A stretch of DNA of 64,000 nucleotides from Nonomuraea gerenzanensis (GTDB lineage Bacteria > Actinomycetota > Actinomycetes > Streptosporangiales > Streptosporangiaceae): assembly GCF_020215645.1 (NCBI RefSeq), contig NZ_CP084058.1, positions 992,001 through 1,056,000 of the forward strand, in the 5' to 3' direction. The notes under the pieces were generated by a model that made no database searches, was not told the origin of the DNA, and was given only the letters and a program-made list of their open reading frames with translations. The stretch's first letter is position 1, and every line of letters begins with the position of its first letter. Of the stretch, positions 24,872 through 33,549 are shown piece after piece. A program made the translations under genes and the position numbers.

Positions 24872-25359
24872 CGGCCTTCCTTCCTGATCTCGAAGGTCAC
24901 GGCGTCGCGCGGCACCCCGTCCACGAGCTGCCGGCGCCTGCTCACCTCGGCGAACCCGAACCGCCTGTGCAGCCGCATCACCGGCTCGTTGCCGTCGAGC
25001 ACCTCGCCGCGCAGCGTGCTCAGCCCGAGCGGGCCGAAGGCGTGCCCGACGGCCGCCCGCTCCAGCCCGATCCAGGCGGGCAGCAGGTCGCCCCGCCGCT
25101 CCAGCGTGTCGAGGTCGAGGTAGAAACCCCAGGTGGCGCTCTCCGCCGTCAGGTCGGAGTAGGTCACCACTCCGGCGGCGAGGCCGTGGTGGTCGTACAT
25201 CAGCACGCGCCTGCCCGGATCGGCGCTGACCGCCGCCCACCAGCGCAGATGCTCGGCCTCCGAGATCTCGTGCGTGGTGAAGCTGGCGGCGCGCACCCGC
25301 GGATGGTTGCGCCAGCGGCGCATGTCCGCCAGCTCGTCGTCCTGGACATCCCTCAGCAC
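24868..25359 (-). CDS. pseH: pseudaminic acid pathway N-acetyltransferase
   Basis: A 163-residue GNAT-family acetyltransferase. It probably acetylates N4 of the PseC product with acetyl-CoA, step 3. The core shows ADMRRWRNHPRVRAASFT at the start, WGFYLDLDTLERRGDLLP and the acetyl-CoA-facing EPVMRLHRRFGFAEVSRRR. Size and context match PseH. The start is GTG 25359, with GGGGGAGA directly upstream. It is first in a two-gene operon with pseI, divergent from the GT2 gene at 25507. Confidence 0.88.
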   Translation of the reverse strand: MLRDVQDDELADMRRWRNHPRVRAASFTTHEISEAEHLRWWAAVSADPGRRVLMYDHHGLAAGVVTYSDLTAESATWGFYLDLDTLERRGDLLPAWIGLERAAVGHAFGPLGLSTLRGEVLDGNEPVMRLHRRFGFAEVSRRRQLVDGVPRDAVTFEIRKEGR

Positions 25360-25506
25360 CGTCTCCCCCTTACGCTCGGTGCTCGTCCTTCAGCACAACG
25401 TAGCGGAACCCGCCTCAGGTAAAGAGCTCATCAGGGACAGTCATTCCGGTCGGCGCTCAAGGCATGGTGGCCTCGACCAGGTACCGAGCCAAGGAGTGAA
25501 TCCGGC

Positions 25507-26949
25507 ATGATCCCCCTGCTCAGCGTCATCGTCCCGATCTACAACGTGGAGCCGTACCTCGCCGAGTGCCTCAAGTCGCTGGCCGCGCAGACGCTGGAGG
25601 ACCTGGAGGTGGTCCTGGTGGACGACGGCTCCGTGGACGGCAGCCGGCGCGTCGCCGAGGACTTCGCGGCCAGTGACGACCGCTTCGTGCTGATCGGCCA
25701 GCGCAACCTGGGGCCGGGCCCGGCCCGCAACCAGGGGATCCGGCAGGCGCGGGGCGCGTACCTGGCCTTCGCCGACGGTGACGACGTGGTGCCGCCGGAG
25801 GCGTACGAGCGGCTCGTCGGCAAGCTCACCGAGACCGGCTCCGACCTGGCGTGCGGGGCGGTGCGGCGGCTGGTGGACGGCGAGCTGCAGGAGTCGGTCC
25901 TGCACGAGAAGGTGTTCAGGCGCCCGCAGCTGTGCACGCACATCACCGACAAACAGGTGCTGGTCAGGGACCGCACCGTGTGGAACAAGGTCTACCGGCG
26001 CGGCTTCTGGGAACGCGCGGGCCTGGAGTTCCCCTCGGGCATCTACGAGGACGTGCCGGTCGCCATGCAGGCCCACGTGCTGGCGACCAGCGTGGACATG
26101 GTGGGCCAGGTCGTCTACCACTGGCGCAAGCGCGAGGAGGGGGAGACCTCGATCACGCAGCGCCGCTCCGAGCTGCCCAACCTGGCCGAGCGGCTGGCGG
26201 CCATCCGCGCGGTGCGCGCCTTCCTCGACGATCGCGCGCCCGAGCTGCTCGACGGCTTCGACGCGCTGGTGCTGGAGAAGGACACGATCTTCCTGTTCCA
26301 GGCGCTGGAGCACTGCGAGGAGGATCCGGGGCCGCTGCTGGAGCTGGGGCACTCCTGGATGGCCGCGCTGGGCCCGCACGTGCTGGACTCGGCGCCGTCG
26401 CTGCGCCGCCTGGAGCTGCACCTGCTCAGGCGCGGCCTGGTGGCGGAGCTGCGTACGGTGCGGGAGTTCCGGCGCGGGCGCGAGGACGTCACCCGCGTGG
26501 TGCCGCGCGGGCTGCGCAGCACGAACTGGTACGGCGACTACCCCTTCTTCCGCGACCGCCGGCTGCGCATCCCCGACGAGGTGTTCGACGCCCGCGAGGA
26601 GCTGAAGCTGATCGCCAGGGTCGAGTCGTGCGAGTGGACGGGCGCCGAGTACCGCCTGCGCGCCCACGTCGGCATCCACCGCGTCGATCGCAAGGTCCCC
26701 AAGGTGAACCTGTGGCTCAGCGACGGCGACCGCCGGGTGCCCCTGGAGACCAGGCGGCGTGGCCGCTACGGCGTCGTGGCCGCCTTCGACCCGCACCGGC
26801 TCGAAGGCGGCGGCCCCTGGCGGCTCCAGGTGCGGGCCGAAATGCGCGGTCTGGTGCTGAAGAACTGGGCCAGGGACGGTGAATCCGGTCCGGTGTGGCG
26901 GTTCTCCGTGCCGGGTTGGTCAAGAAGCGGCATGGACATCCCCCAGTAG
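25507..26949 (+). CDS. GT2 glycosyltransferase with C-terminal extension
   Basis: A 480-residue protein, a clear paralogue of the GT2 gene at 17900. Residues 1-215 are the GT-A domain: LSVIVPIYNVEPYL, VDDGSVD, FADGDDVVP, TVWNKVYRR and YEDVPVAMQAH. A helical middle part follows, then a beta-rich tail (about 370-480). The two genes keep the same order of motifs but the tail is shorter here. It probably adds a residue to the same polymer. AAGGAG at 25492-25497 supports the ATG, with a rather long spacing of 9 bases. Confidence 0.85.
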   Translation: MIPLLSVIVPIYNVEPYLAECLKSLAAQTLEDLEVVLVDDGSVDGSRRVAEDFAASDDRFVLIGQRNLGPGPARNQGIRQARGAYLAFADGDDVVPPEAYERLVGKLTETGSDLACGAVRRLVDGELQESVLHEKVFRRPQLCTHITDKQVLVRDRTVWNKVYRRGFWERAGLEFPSGIYEDVPVAMQAHVLATSVDMVGQVVYHWRKREEGETSITQRRSELPNLAERLAAIRAVRAFLDDRAPELLDGFDALVLEKDTIFLFQALEHCEEDPGPLLELGHSWMAALGPHVLDSAPSLRRLELHLLRRGLVAELRTVREFRRGREDVTRVVPRGLRSTNWYGDYPFFRDRRLRIPDEVFDAREELKLIARVESCEWTGAEYRLRAHVGIHRVDRKVPKVNLWLSDGDRRVPLETRRRGRYGVVAAFDPHRLEGGGPWRLQVRAEMRGLVLKNWARDGESGPVWRFSVPGWSRSGMDIPQ

Positions 26950-26997
26950 TTCCAGACAGTAATCGTTCCGGCGCGTCGCGTGGTCATGCTGGGAGGC

Positions 26998-27924
26998 ATG
27001 AGGACCTATTCGCTGGATGACGTCTACGAGACACGCAAGCGGAGAGACTCCTGGTGGACCGTGTATTTCGTGGACCCGGTCGCCTGCCGGGTCGCACTAC
27101 CGGTCGCCAATCGCACCCGGATGACACCCAACGGACTCACGGTGCTCTCGCTGGTCCTCGGCATGGTGTCGGCCGCCTGTTTCGCATCGAACCAGCTCAT
27201 AGCGGGCGCAGGCTTCTTCTATCTGAGCTTCATGATCGACTGCGTGGACGGCAAAATCGCCCGCCTCAAGGGCACGGGGACACCGTTCGGTCTCTGGCTC
27301 GACTACGTGGGCGACCGGATCCGGGTCGTCCTGTGCGCCGGCGGCCTGGCCTACGGGCAGTACGCGCTGACGGGCGACGTCCGCTACGTGGTGCTCGGCG
27401 CCGCGGTGGCGGTCCTGGACCTGTTCAGGTACGTCAACGCGCCGCAGATGAAGCGGGTACGCGAGGCCGTCAGGGAGGAGCGGCAGGAGCCGGACCCCCT
27501 GGGCGGGCCTGACCCCCTCGACGGAGCCGACCCGCTGGACGGGCCTGACCCGCTGGACGGGCCTGACCCGCTGGACGGGCCTGACCCGCTGGATGGGCCG
27601 GACCCCCTCGACGGGCCGGAGCCCGGGCAGGTGGCGCTGGGGCGGGGGCCCCGGCCCCGCGGTTTCTTCCGGTTCTTCAGGCGGCTCAACAGGTTCCTGG
27701 CCCGCCATCGCGTGCGATCGCACTTGGTGAGCGGCATCGAGTTCCACGCGGCGGTGTTCGTGATCGCGCCCCTTGCGGGGGCATGGGCGCTGATCCCGCT
27801 CGCCGCGCTGTCGGGGCTCCTGCTGCTCGCCAACGAGGTCTTCCTTGTCTATCGGATGTGGCTCTTCACGCGCAGGCACGGCGCGGGCTCGCCTCAGGAG
27901 AGCCGAGAGCACGTTCTCGTCTAA
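26998..27924 (+). CDS. CDP-alcohol phosphotransferase family membrane protein
   Basis: A 308-residue integral membrane enzyme. It has the full CDP-alcohol signature D81..DG..AR........G...D...D106 (DCVDGKIARLKG onward), which transfers a phospho-alcohol from a CDP donor, as in phospholipid or glycerol-/inositol-phosphate polymer synthesis. Four to six membrane segments flank a cytoplasmic loop holding a seven-unit hexapeptide repeat. In this glycan locus it may make the lipid anchor or a phosphodiester decoration (inference). The start is uncertain: ATG 26998 has GGGAGG only 1 base away; ATG 26986 and GTG 26980 are in frame. Confidence 0.85.
   Translation: MRTYSLDDVYETRKRRDSWWTVYFVDPVACRVALPVANRTRMTPNGLTVLSLVLGMVSAACFASNQLIAGAGFFYLSFMIDCVDGKIARLKGTGTPFGLWLDYVGDRIRVVLCAGGLAYGQYALTGDVRYVVLGAAVAVLDLFRYVNAPQMKRVREAVREERQEPDPLGGPDPLDGADPLDGPDPLDGPDPLDGPDPLDGPDPLDGPEPGQVALGRGPRPRGFFRFFRRLNRFLARHRVRSHLVSGIEFHAAVFVIAPLAGAWALIPLAALSGLLLLANEVFLVYRMWLFTRRHGAGSPQESREHVLV
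27493..27618. repeat. 18-bp in-frame tandem repeat, seven units
   Basis: Seven contiguous 18-bp units begin at 27493. The three at 27529-27582 are identical and the outer ones diverge at one to four positions. Each encodes DPLDGP or a close variant, giving an acidic, Pro-rich cytoplasmic loop in the CDP-alcohol phosphotransferase. Repeat number can change without breaking the frame. Confidence 0.92.
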
Positions 27925-27946
27925 GTTTTTCGGGGGTTACAACGAC

Positions 27947-28984
27947 ATGTCCGACCGACCAGTCTTCGTCATCGGATGTCCGCGGTCCGGCACCACGATG
28001 CTCCAGCTCATGCTCCACTCGCACCCGCGCATGGCGGTGCCGCCGGAGACGCGCTTCCTCGTTCCCGCCTACTACCGCCGCCGCACGTGGGGCGACCTGC
28101 GCGTGGCCCAGCGCCGCCGCGCGCTGGCGGAGTGGATCGCCACCGACCGCAGCACGAAGTTCCGCGAGCTGAAGATCGACAAGAACGAGTTCGTCCGGCA
28201 GTCCGTCGAGGGCCCCGGCTCGCTCGGCTCCGTGATCGGCACGGCCTTCCGCATGTACGCCGACCGCTTCGACAAGGCCCGCTGGGGCGACAAGCGGCCC
28301 AGCTACGTCAAGCAGGTGGACCTGCTGCTGCGGCTCTTCCCCGACGCCCAGTTCATCCACCTCATCAGGGACGGCCGCGACTGCGTGGCCTCGCTGAAGG
28401 AGATGCCCTGGTACACCCTGGACTCCTTCCACGCGGTCTCCACCTGGGCCGAGGCCATCGACGCGGGCGGCAGGCTGAAGCGCACGCTGGCCTCCGACAC
28501 CTACTACGAGCTGCGCTACGAGGACCTCACCGACGACCCGATGACCGAGCTGAAGAAGCTCTGCCACTTCCTGGACGAGGACTTCTCGCCGTCCATGATC
28601 TCGCCGCGCGAGGCGGCCAGCGTGGCGGTGCCGCAGCACAAGGTCTGGCACAGCAACACCCACCGCGAGGTCACCCGCAGCCGCGTCGGGAGCTGGGCGA
28701 ACCGGCTCGACGACTGGGAGATCGCGCTGTGCGAGCACATGCTGGGCGACCGGCTGGAGTCCATGGGCTACGAGCTGAGCGGCGCGCCCAAGCCGGCCAA
28801 GGAGCACGTGGTCGCCTGCCAGAAGACGATGCAGAAGCGTAAGGCGTCCCGCATGCGCAAGGGCATGCGCGACCGCTTCAACCGGCTGCGCGAGCCCAGC
28901 CCGGTCGCGGCGCTGCTCACCACCCGCCAGCGGTCGTTGGCCGGGGTCCCGCAGCAGCGCAAGGAGCTCACCGAACCGGTCTGA
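27947..28984 (+). CDS. PAPS-dependent sulfotransferase
   Basis: A 345-residue soluble enzyme. VIGCPRSGTTMLQLML at residues 8-23 is the 5'-phosphosulfate loop, and FIHLIRDGRDCVASL (about 137-151) the 3'-phosphate site with its Arg and the DGRDC acidic pair. RYEDLTDDPM follows, as in sulfotransferase family 3. It should move sulfate from PAPS to a hydroxyl or amine of a sugar or lipid, so the surface polymer or its anchor may be sulfated (inference). ATG 27947 lies 22 bases after the previous stop; upstream bases back to 27845 are in frame but overlap that gene. Confidence 0.88.
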   Translation: MSDRPVFVIGCPRSGTTMLQLMLHSHPRMAVPPETRFLVPAYYRRRTWGDLRVAQRRRALAEWIATDRSTKFRELKIDKNEFVRQSVEGPGSLGSVIGTAFRMYADRFDKARWGDKRPSYVKQVDLLLRLFPDAQFIHLIRDGRDCVASLKEMPWYTLDSFHAVSTWAEAIDAGGRLKRTLASDTYYELRYEDLTDDPMTELKKLCHFLDEDFSPSMISPREAASVAVPQHKVWHSNTHREVTRSRVGSWANRLDDWEIALCEHMLGDRLESMGYELSGAPKPAKEHVVACQKTMQKRKASRMRKGMRDRFNRLREPSPVAALLTTRQRSLAGVPQQRKELTEPV

Positions 28985-29004
28985 CCGGGGGCCGGCGCTG
29001 GGAG

Positions 29005-30063
29005 TCAGCGTTCGAGGTGGGCGAACAGCGACTCCCAGCGGTCCAGCACGTGCTCCAGGCGGTAGGCCTCGGCCCTGGCGCGGGCGTCGGCGCCCAGCCG
29101 GCGCCGCTCCTCCTCGTCGTCCACCAGCCGCCCCAGCTCCACCGCGAACGCGTCCACGTCCCCCGGCGGCACCAGCACGGACCCGACCGACCGCACGCCC
29201 CCCGACACGCCGAAGGCCACGGCGGGCACCCCGTGCGCCGCCGACTCCAGCAGCACCACGGGCAGGCCCTCGTACTCGCTGGTCAGCCCCAGCACGGAGG
29301 CACGGAGGTACTCGGCGGGCATGGCGGCGGCCGGCACCACCCCGCGGAACACCACCCGGTCCGCCACCCCCTCCCGCCGCGCGTGCTCACGCAGCCCGTC
29401 GAGCTCCCCGCCGTCGCCGACGAGGTGCAGCTCCCACGGCTCGGGCGCGCCCGAGCGGGCGAAGGCGCTGATGAGCCGGTCGAAGCGCTTGACCCCCTCC
29501 AGCCGCCCCACCCCCAGCACCCGCGGCGACTCCAGCACCGACATCTCCTCGGGCCAGTCGGCCAGCGGGTTCGGCAGCACGCCCGCGTTGGGCAGCAGCG
29601 CGTGCTCGGAGAACAGCCGGGCGTCCTCCTCGCTGAGGAAGACCGCCTGGTCCAGCTCCGGGTAGTGGCGCCTGATCGAGGCCAGGTGCCAGCAGTCGCG
29701 GGCGTGGTCGTAGGAGCCGTGGTACTGCCCGATCGGCCGCAGCGAGCCGGGCAGCAGCGGGGCCGCCCTGGCCACCACGGACGGCGAGGTCATCACCGCG
29801 TAGCCGGGCCCGATCTCGCCGAGCAGCGACCTGAGCCGCCGGTCGGCCCGCCTGCGCGCCAGGCCCCCGGTCGCCGGGCGGCCGCTGATCACATGGTGGT
29901 GGTAGAGCGGCCGGTCCACGTACCGGAACGGCGCGGCGGCCCGCTGCAGCCCGATCACGTGCACCTCGTGGCCGCGCCGCGCCAGGCCTTGGGCGAGGGT
30001 GTGGGTGACCTGCTGGACGCCGCCGAGCGTGTCGGCGTCCAGGCAGGTGAACACGACGGTCAT
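29005..30063 (-). CDS. GT4 glycosyltransferase
   Basis: A 352-residue GT-B retaining transferase of family 4. The N-terminal acceptor half begins VVFTCLDADTLGGVQQVT. The donor half has GVGRLEGVKRFDRLI, HLVGDGGELDGLR and the E-x7-E type motif SEYEGLPVVLLESAAHGVP. It uses a nucleotide sugar in the cytoplasm to extend the polymer. Its ATG overlaps the stop of the GT2-TagF fusion as ATGA, so the two act in one step series. It is convergent with the sulfotransferase, 20 bases away. Confidence 0.9.
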   Translation of the reverse strand: MTVVFTCLDADTLGGVQQVTHTLAQGLARRGHEVHVIGLQRAAAPFRYVDRPLYHHHVISGRPATGGLARRRADRRLRSLLGEIGPGYAVMTSPSVVARAAPLLPGSLRPIGQYHGSYDHARDCWHLASIRRHYPELDQAVFLSEEDARLFSEHALLPNAGVLPNPLADWPEEMSVLESPRVLGVGRLEGVKRFDRLISAFARSGAPEPWELHLVGDGGELDGLREHARREGVADRVVFRGVVPAAAMPAEYLRASVLGLTSEYEGLPVVLLESAAHGVPAVAFGVSGGVRSVGSVLVPPGDVDAFAVELGRLVDDEEERRRLGADARARAEAYRLEHVLDRWESLFAHLER

Positions 30064-32693
30064 CGCCCGGCCTCCGCGAAGAAGTCGGCCACGATCCTGG
30101 CCGCCGCGTCGCCGTGCTCGTCGGCGCACCACAGGTCGCGGAAGGCCGCGTACCGCTGCGCGTACGCCTCGTGCACGGCGGGCAGCGCGCGCAGCACCGC
30201 CACCAGGTCCTCGGTCGTGGTCAGGCACGGGCCCGGCGCGATGGCCGGCAGGTCGTGGTAGACGCCGCGTTCGGAGAGCCGGTAGTCGTCCCAGTCGTCG
30301 ATGAAGAACACCATCGGCTTGCCCGTCAGCGCGTAGTCGCACATGACGGAGGAGTAGTCGGTCAGCAGCGCGTCCGAGGCGAGCATCAGGTCGTTGATCT
30401 CCGGGTAGGCCCCGGCGTCGCGGACGAAGTGCCGCAGGTGCTCGGGCGGCCGGTAACGCTCGACCGGATGCGTACGCAGCACGACCACCCACTCGTCGGC
30501 CAGCTCCTCGGCCAGCAGCTCCAGGTCGACCCGGACGGACCGGCCGCTGTGCTTGGCCCGGTCCCGATAGGTGGGCGCGTAGAGCAGGACCTGCCGCCCC
30601 GGCGGCACCTCCAGCCGCCGCCGCACGTCGTCGGACTGCCGGGCCCGCACGAGCGCGTCGCACCGGGGCGTCCCGCACCGGTACACCTTGCCCGAGTAGC
30701 CGTTCGACGGCAGGAACACCCGCGAGAACTCCGCGCTCGGCGACACCAGCGCGTCCCACCGCGCCACGGCCGCCCGCCACCGGGCGCGCGGCCCGTCGAA
30801 GTCGCCGCGCAGGTCGGGCGCGTCGAAACCGATCGACTTGATGCCCTGCCCGTGCCAGGTCTGCAGATAGCGGGTGCCGCGCGGCTTGGGGTAGTCGAGC
30901 GGGAAGCCGTGGCTGTCGACCCAGATCCCGGCCCTGGCCATGGTCCAGACGTAGCGCCAGCTGCCCCGGCGCACCAGCCGCGCGTCGGCGGGGAAGTTGC
31001 GCCGGCCCCTGGCCACCGACCAGACGGCCTCGATGGGCAGGCCACGCCGCCGGATCTCCTCGTAGATGGCCCGGGGGCTGCCGTTGTACCCCTTGCCGAC
31101 GTCCGACTCGAACAGCGCCAGGTTCCGGCGCGGCGGCAGCACCCTGATCAGCACCTTGTACGCGCGCAGCTTGTTCGCCGGCGTGCTGAGCCGCCGGAGC
31201 AGCCGCCGCCTGACCCGCCGCCACACCGACCGGGGCGCCGGATCGGGCCGCACGGTCAGGTAACCGGCGTACCCCTCGACCTTCAGCGTGCAGCCGGGCA
31301 GCTCGATCGGCTCGGTGTGCGGGTCGGCGAGGATCCGGTCGGTCGTGGTGTGCCCGTCGGAGGTCCTGGTGAAGCCGATGCGCGGGTCGCACCTGCCCCT
31401 GGGCGTGAAGGTGACCTGGCTGACGTAGCCGCCCTCGCCCGACGGCTCCGGCGAGATCGGCACGCGTTCCCCGCCGAGCTGCAGGAACGCCGTCCAGTCC
31501 ACCGGCAGCGCGCCGAACGGGTCGTACGTGCGCACGGTCATCCGCACCCGCTCGCCGTCGCAGGACAGCGCGGCGACCTCGTGCCGCAGCCTGGAGGCGC
31601 TGAAGGGCAGCTCGGCCAGCCGCAGCGCGGTGATGTCCAGGCCGGGGGAGACCGACGTGCCCCAGTACGTGCGCCCGTCGAGCTGCACGGCCGCCCTCGG
31701 CGCGGCGCGCGGCCCGGTCAGGGAGCCCGCCGCCGTCCGCAGGTCCTCGGTCCTGTCGTCCAGGATGAGCTGGGCGCAGACCCGGTCGAGCGGATCGACG
31801 CGCTCGTACACCTCCTCGGGGATCTCCTCCAGGTACGGCCGTACGATCGCGGCGAACTCCTTGACCCACACCGCGTCGCGCAGCGGCAGCGGGTTCAGGT
31901 AGACCCGCAGGTCCTGGCGCAGGAACCGGTACTGCCTGTGCGGCACCAGGTCGGCGGCGCCGTGCTCGCGCAGGAGGTCGTCGCTCAGGCGGGCCGCGAT
32001 CACCCGCTGCCGCACGTTGGCCAGGTCGTCGATGCTCAGCGAGATCGAGTCGTTGGTGGGGGCCCGGTGCCAGTGGTAGACCGTCCACGGCACGACCGCG
32101 AACCTGCGTGCCACCGCGTACAGCTCGGCGGCGAAGACGTGGTCCTCGTAGTGGATGTCCTCGGGGAAGCGCAGCGCGCGGTCGCGCAGGAAGGCCACGC
32201 TGTAGAGCTTGTTGGTGCTGAAGGAGTCGAGGAACAGCTCGGGCTCCTGCCTGATGCCCTCGACCACCCGCCGCCGCGCGAACAGCGACGGATAGTACGG
32301 CCGCAGCCGCCCGCTCGGCTCGAACAGCCGCGAGATCTGCCCCGACACGAAGTCGGCCCCGGTGTGCTCGATCTCGGTGAGCAGGCTCTTGCACGCGTGC
32401 CTGGGCAGCTCGTCGTCGCTGTCGAGGAACATCACGTACGGCGCCGCCGCCGCGTCGATCCCGTCGTTGCGCGGCGCCCCGCAGCCGCCGCTGTTGACCG
32501 GCCTGCGCAGGTAGCGCACGCGCGCGTCGGCCCGCGCGAGCCGCCGCGCCACCTCCGGCGTGCCGTCCGTGCTGGCGTCGTCGGAGATGATCACCTCCAG
32601 GTCGCGCAGCGACTGCCGGAGCACGGAGCGCACCGCTCTGGGCAGGCGTTCGGCGTCGTTGTAGGTGATGACGACCACGGTGACGTCCGGCAT
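30060..32693 (-). CDS. bifunctional GT2 / CDP-glycerol glycerophosphotransferase (TagF-like)
   Basis: An 877-residue fusion. Residues 1-220 are a GT2 domain (VTVVVITYNDAERLPRA, SDDASTDGT, FLDSDDEL). A middle region of about 290 residues has no recognised fold. The C-terminal third is a TagF/TarF-like polyol-phosphate polymerase: ESDVGKGYNGSPRAIYEE, YLQTWHGQGIKSIG, LLYAPTYRD, RTHPVERY and SDALLTDYSSVMCDYALTGK. It should build a glycerol-phosphate or similar polyol-phosphate chain at the inner membrane face, the strongest sign that this locus makes a teichoic-acid-type polymer. A GGGGGAGG site 7 bases upstream supports ATG 32693. Confidence 0.9.
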   Translation of the reverse strand: MPDVTVVVITYNDAERLPRAVRSVLRQSLRDLEVIISDDASTDGTPEVARRLARADARVRYLRRPVNSGGCGAPRNDGIDAAAAPYVMFLDSDDELPRHACKSLLTEIEHTGADFVSGQISRLFEPSGRLRPYYPSLFARRRVVEGIRQEPELFLDSFSTNKLYSVAFLRDRALRFPEDIHYEDHVFAAELYAVARRFAVVPWTVYHWHRAPTNDSISLSIDDLANVRQRVIAARLSDDLLREHGAADLVPHRQYRFLRQDLRVYLNPLPLRDAVWVKEFAAIVRPYLEEIPEEVYERVDPLDRVCAQLILDDRTEDLRTAAGSLTGPRAAPRAAVQLDGRTYWGTSVSPGLDITALRLAELPFSASRLRHEVAALSCDGERVRMTVRTYDPFGALPVDWTAFLQLGGERVPISPEPSGEGGYVSQVTFTPRGRCDPRIGFTRTSDGHTTTDRILADPHTEPIELPGCTLKVEGYAGYLTVRPDPAPRSVWRRVRRRLLRRLSTPANKLRAYKVLIRVLPPRRNLALFESDVGKGYNGSPRAIYEEIRRRGLPIEAVWSVARGRRNFPADARLVRRGSWRYVWTMARAGIWVDSHGFPLDYPKPRGTRYLQTWHGQGIKSIGFDAPDLRGDFDGPRARWRAAVARWDALVSPSAEFSRVFLPSNGYSGKVYRCGTPRCDALVRARQSDDVRRRLEVPPGRQVLLYAPTYRDRAKHSGRSVRVDLELLAEELADEWVVVLRTHPVERYRPPEHLRHFVRDAGAYPEINDLMLASDALLTDYSSVMCDYALTGKPMVFFIDDWDDYRLSERGVYHDLPAIAPGPCLTTTEDLVAVLRALPAVHEAYAQRYAAFRDLWCADEHGDAAARIVADFFAEAGR

Positions 32694-32783
32694 CCCCAAG
32701 TCCTCCCCCTAGTTCCCCAGCGGGAGAGACACTTCCCCCAGCACGAGGGAAGCGTCCGGACTTTAGGGAGTATTTGCCGAAAA

Positions 32784-33473
32784 TCAGCGCATAAGGCGAC
32801 GTATAACCCAAATAACGACAATTAGTGCCGCGATGCCGCCCACGATGGGCGCCAGCCGCTTCAGCAGCGGCTGCCCGGCGATCTCCAGTAGGTCGAGCGC
32901 CTCCTCGTCGGGCGAACGCGAGGTCCGCAGCGTGCCCGCCGGGTGGAAGTCCTGCTCCGGCACCGCGCTGAGGTGCCGCTCCTCCTCCTGCCGCTCCTGA
33001 GTGGGGGCCACCTGCTCCACCGCGGGCTCCGAGAGCAGCTCCGCCAGGTTCGCGGCGAACTTCTCGATCAGCCTGCCGCCGACCTCGGCCATCACGCCCC
33101 GGCCGAACTGGGCGGGCCGCCCCGTGACGTTGAACGAGGTCTCCACGGTCACCAGCGTGGCCTCCTCGCGCGGCTCCATGCGCGCCCTGACCGTGGCGGA
33201 GGCCGTGCCTGAGCCCCTGGCCTCCTTGCCCGACGCCTGGATGGTGAGCGAGTAGGAGTCCTTGTCCACGTCCTCGAATCTGGCCGTGCCGCGATAGGTG
33301 ACCGTGATCGGGCCGACCTTGACCTTCATCCTGCCGGTGAACTCGTCACCCTCGAAGATGTCCAGTGTCGCCCCGGGCAGGCACGGCGCGACCCGCTCGA
33401 CGTCGAGCAACACGGCCCAGGCCTGCTCGACCGGTACAGGAACAGTGAACTCGTGCTCGAACCGCATCGCCAT
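32784..33473 (-). CDS. coxG: CoxG-like SRPBCC protein with C-terminal membrane anchor
   Basis: A 229-residue protein. Residues 1-145 are a CoxG/SRPBCC domain (FEHEFTVPVPVEQAWAVLLD, VAPCLPGATLD). A disordered acidic linker follows, then a membrane helix (about 205-225, LAPIVGGIAALIVVIWVIRR). CoxG anchors CO dehydrogenase to the membrane in Oligotropha. Here it is last in coxS-L-M-G, 76 bases after coxM. The tail helix fits membrane recruitment of the oxidase. Confidence 0.87.
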   Translation of the reverse strand: MAMRFEHEFTVPVPVEQAWAVLLDVERVAPCLPGATLDIFEGDEFTGRMKVKVGPITVTYRGTARFEDVDKDSYSLTIQASGKEARGSGTASATVRARMEPREEATLVTVETSFNVTGRPAQFGRGVMAEVGGRLIEKFAANLAELLSEPAVEQVAPTQERQEEERHLSAVPEQDFHPAGTLRTSRSPDEEALDLLEIAGQPLLKRLAPIVGGIAALIVVIWVIRRLMR

Positions 33474-33549
33474 CGATCCGCTCCTTCTCCGATGCCAGTG
33501 ACCCTACGACGGGGCGGGGGCGCCCCGGAAGAGGCACCCCCGCCACAGA

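Noticed and set aside
24872..25240. An in-frame N-terminal extension of pseI
   Set aside because: It overlaps pseH and translates to Arg/Ala/Gly-rich sequence; ATG 24871 matches the PseI start.
19803..25359. A legionaminic or neuraminic acid pathway
   Set aside because: The dehydratase has the PseB-type TGGTGSFG motif, PseH and PseG are present, and no NeuC- or LegB-type enzyme is seen.
30114..32825. A 903-codon open frame antisense to the GT2-TagF gene
   Set aside because: The composition is Arg/Val/His/Gln-rich without domains; the opposite strand has full GT2 and TagF motifs.
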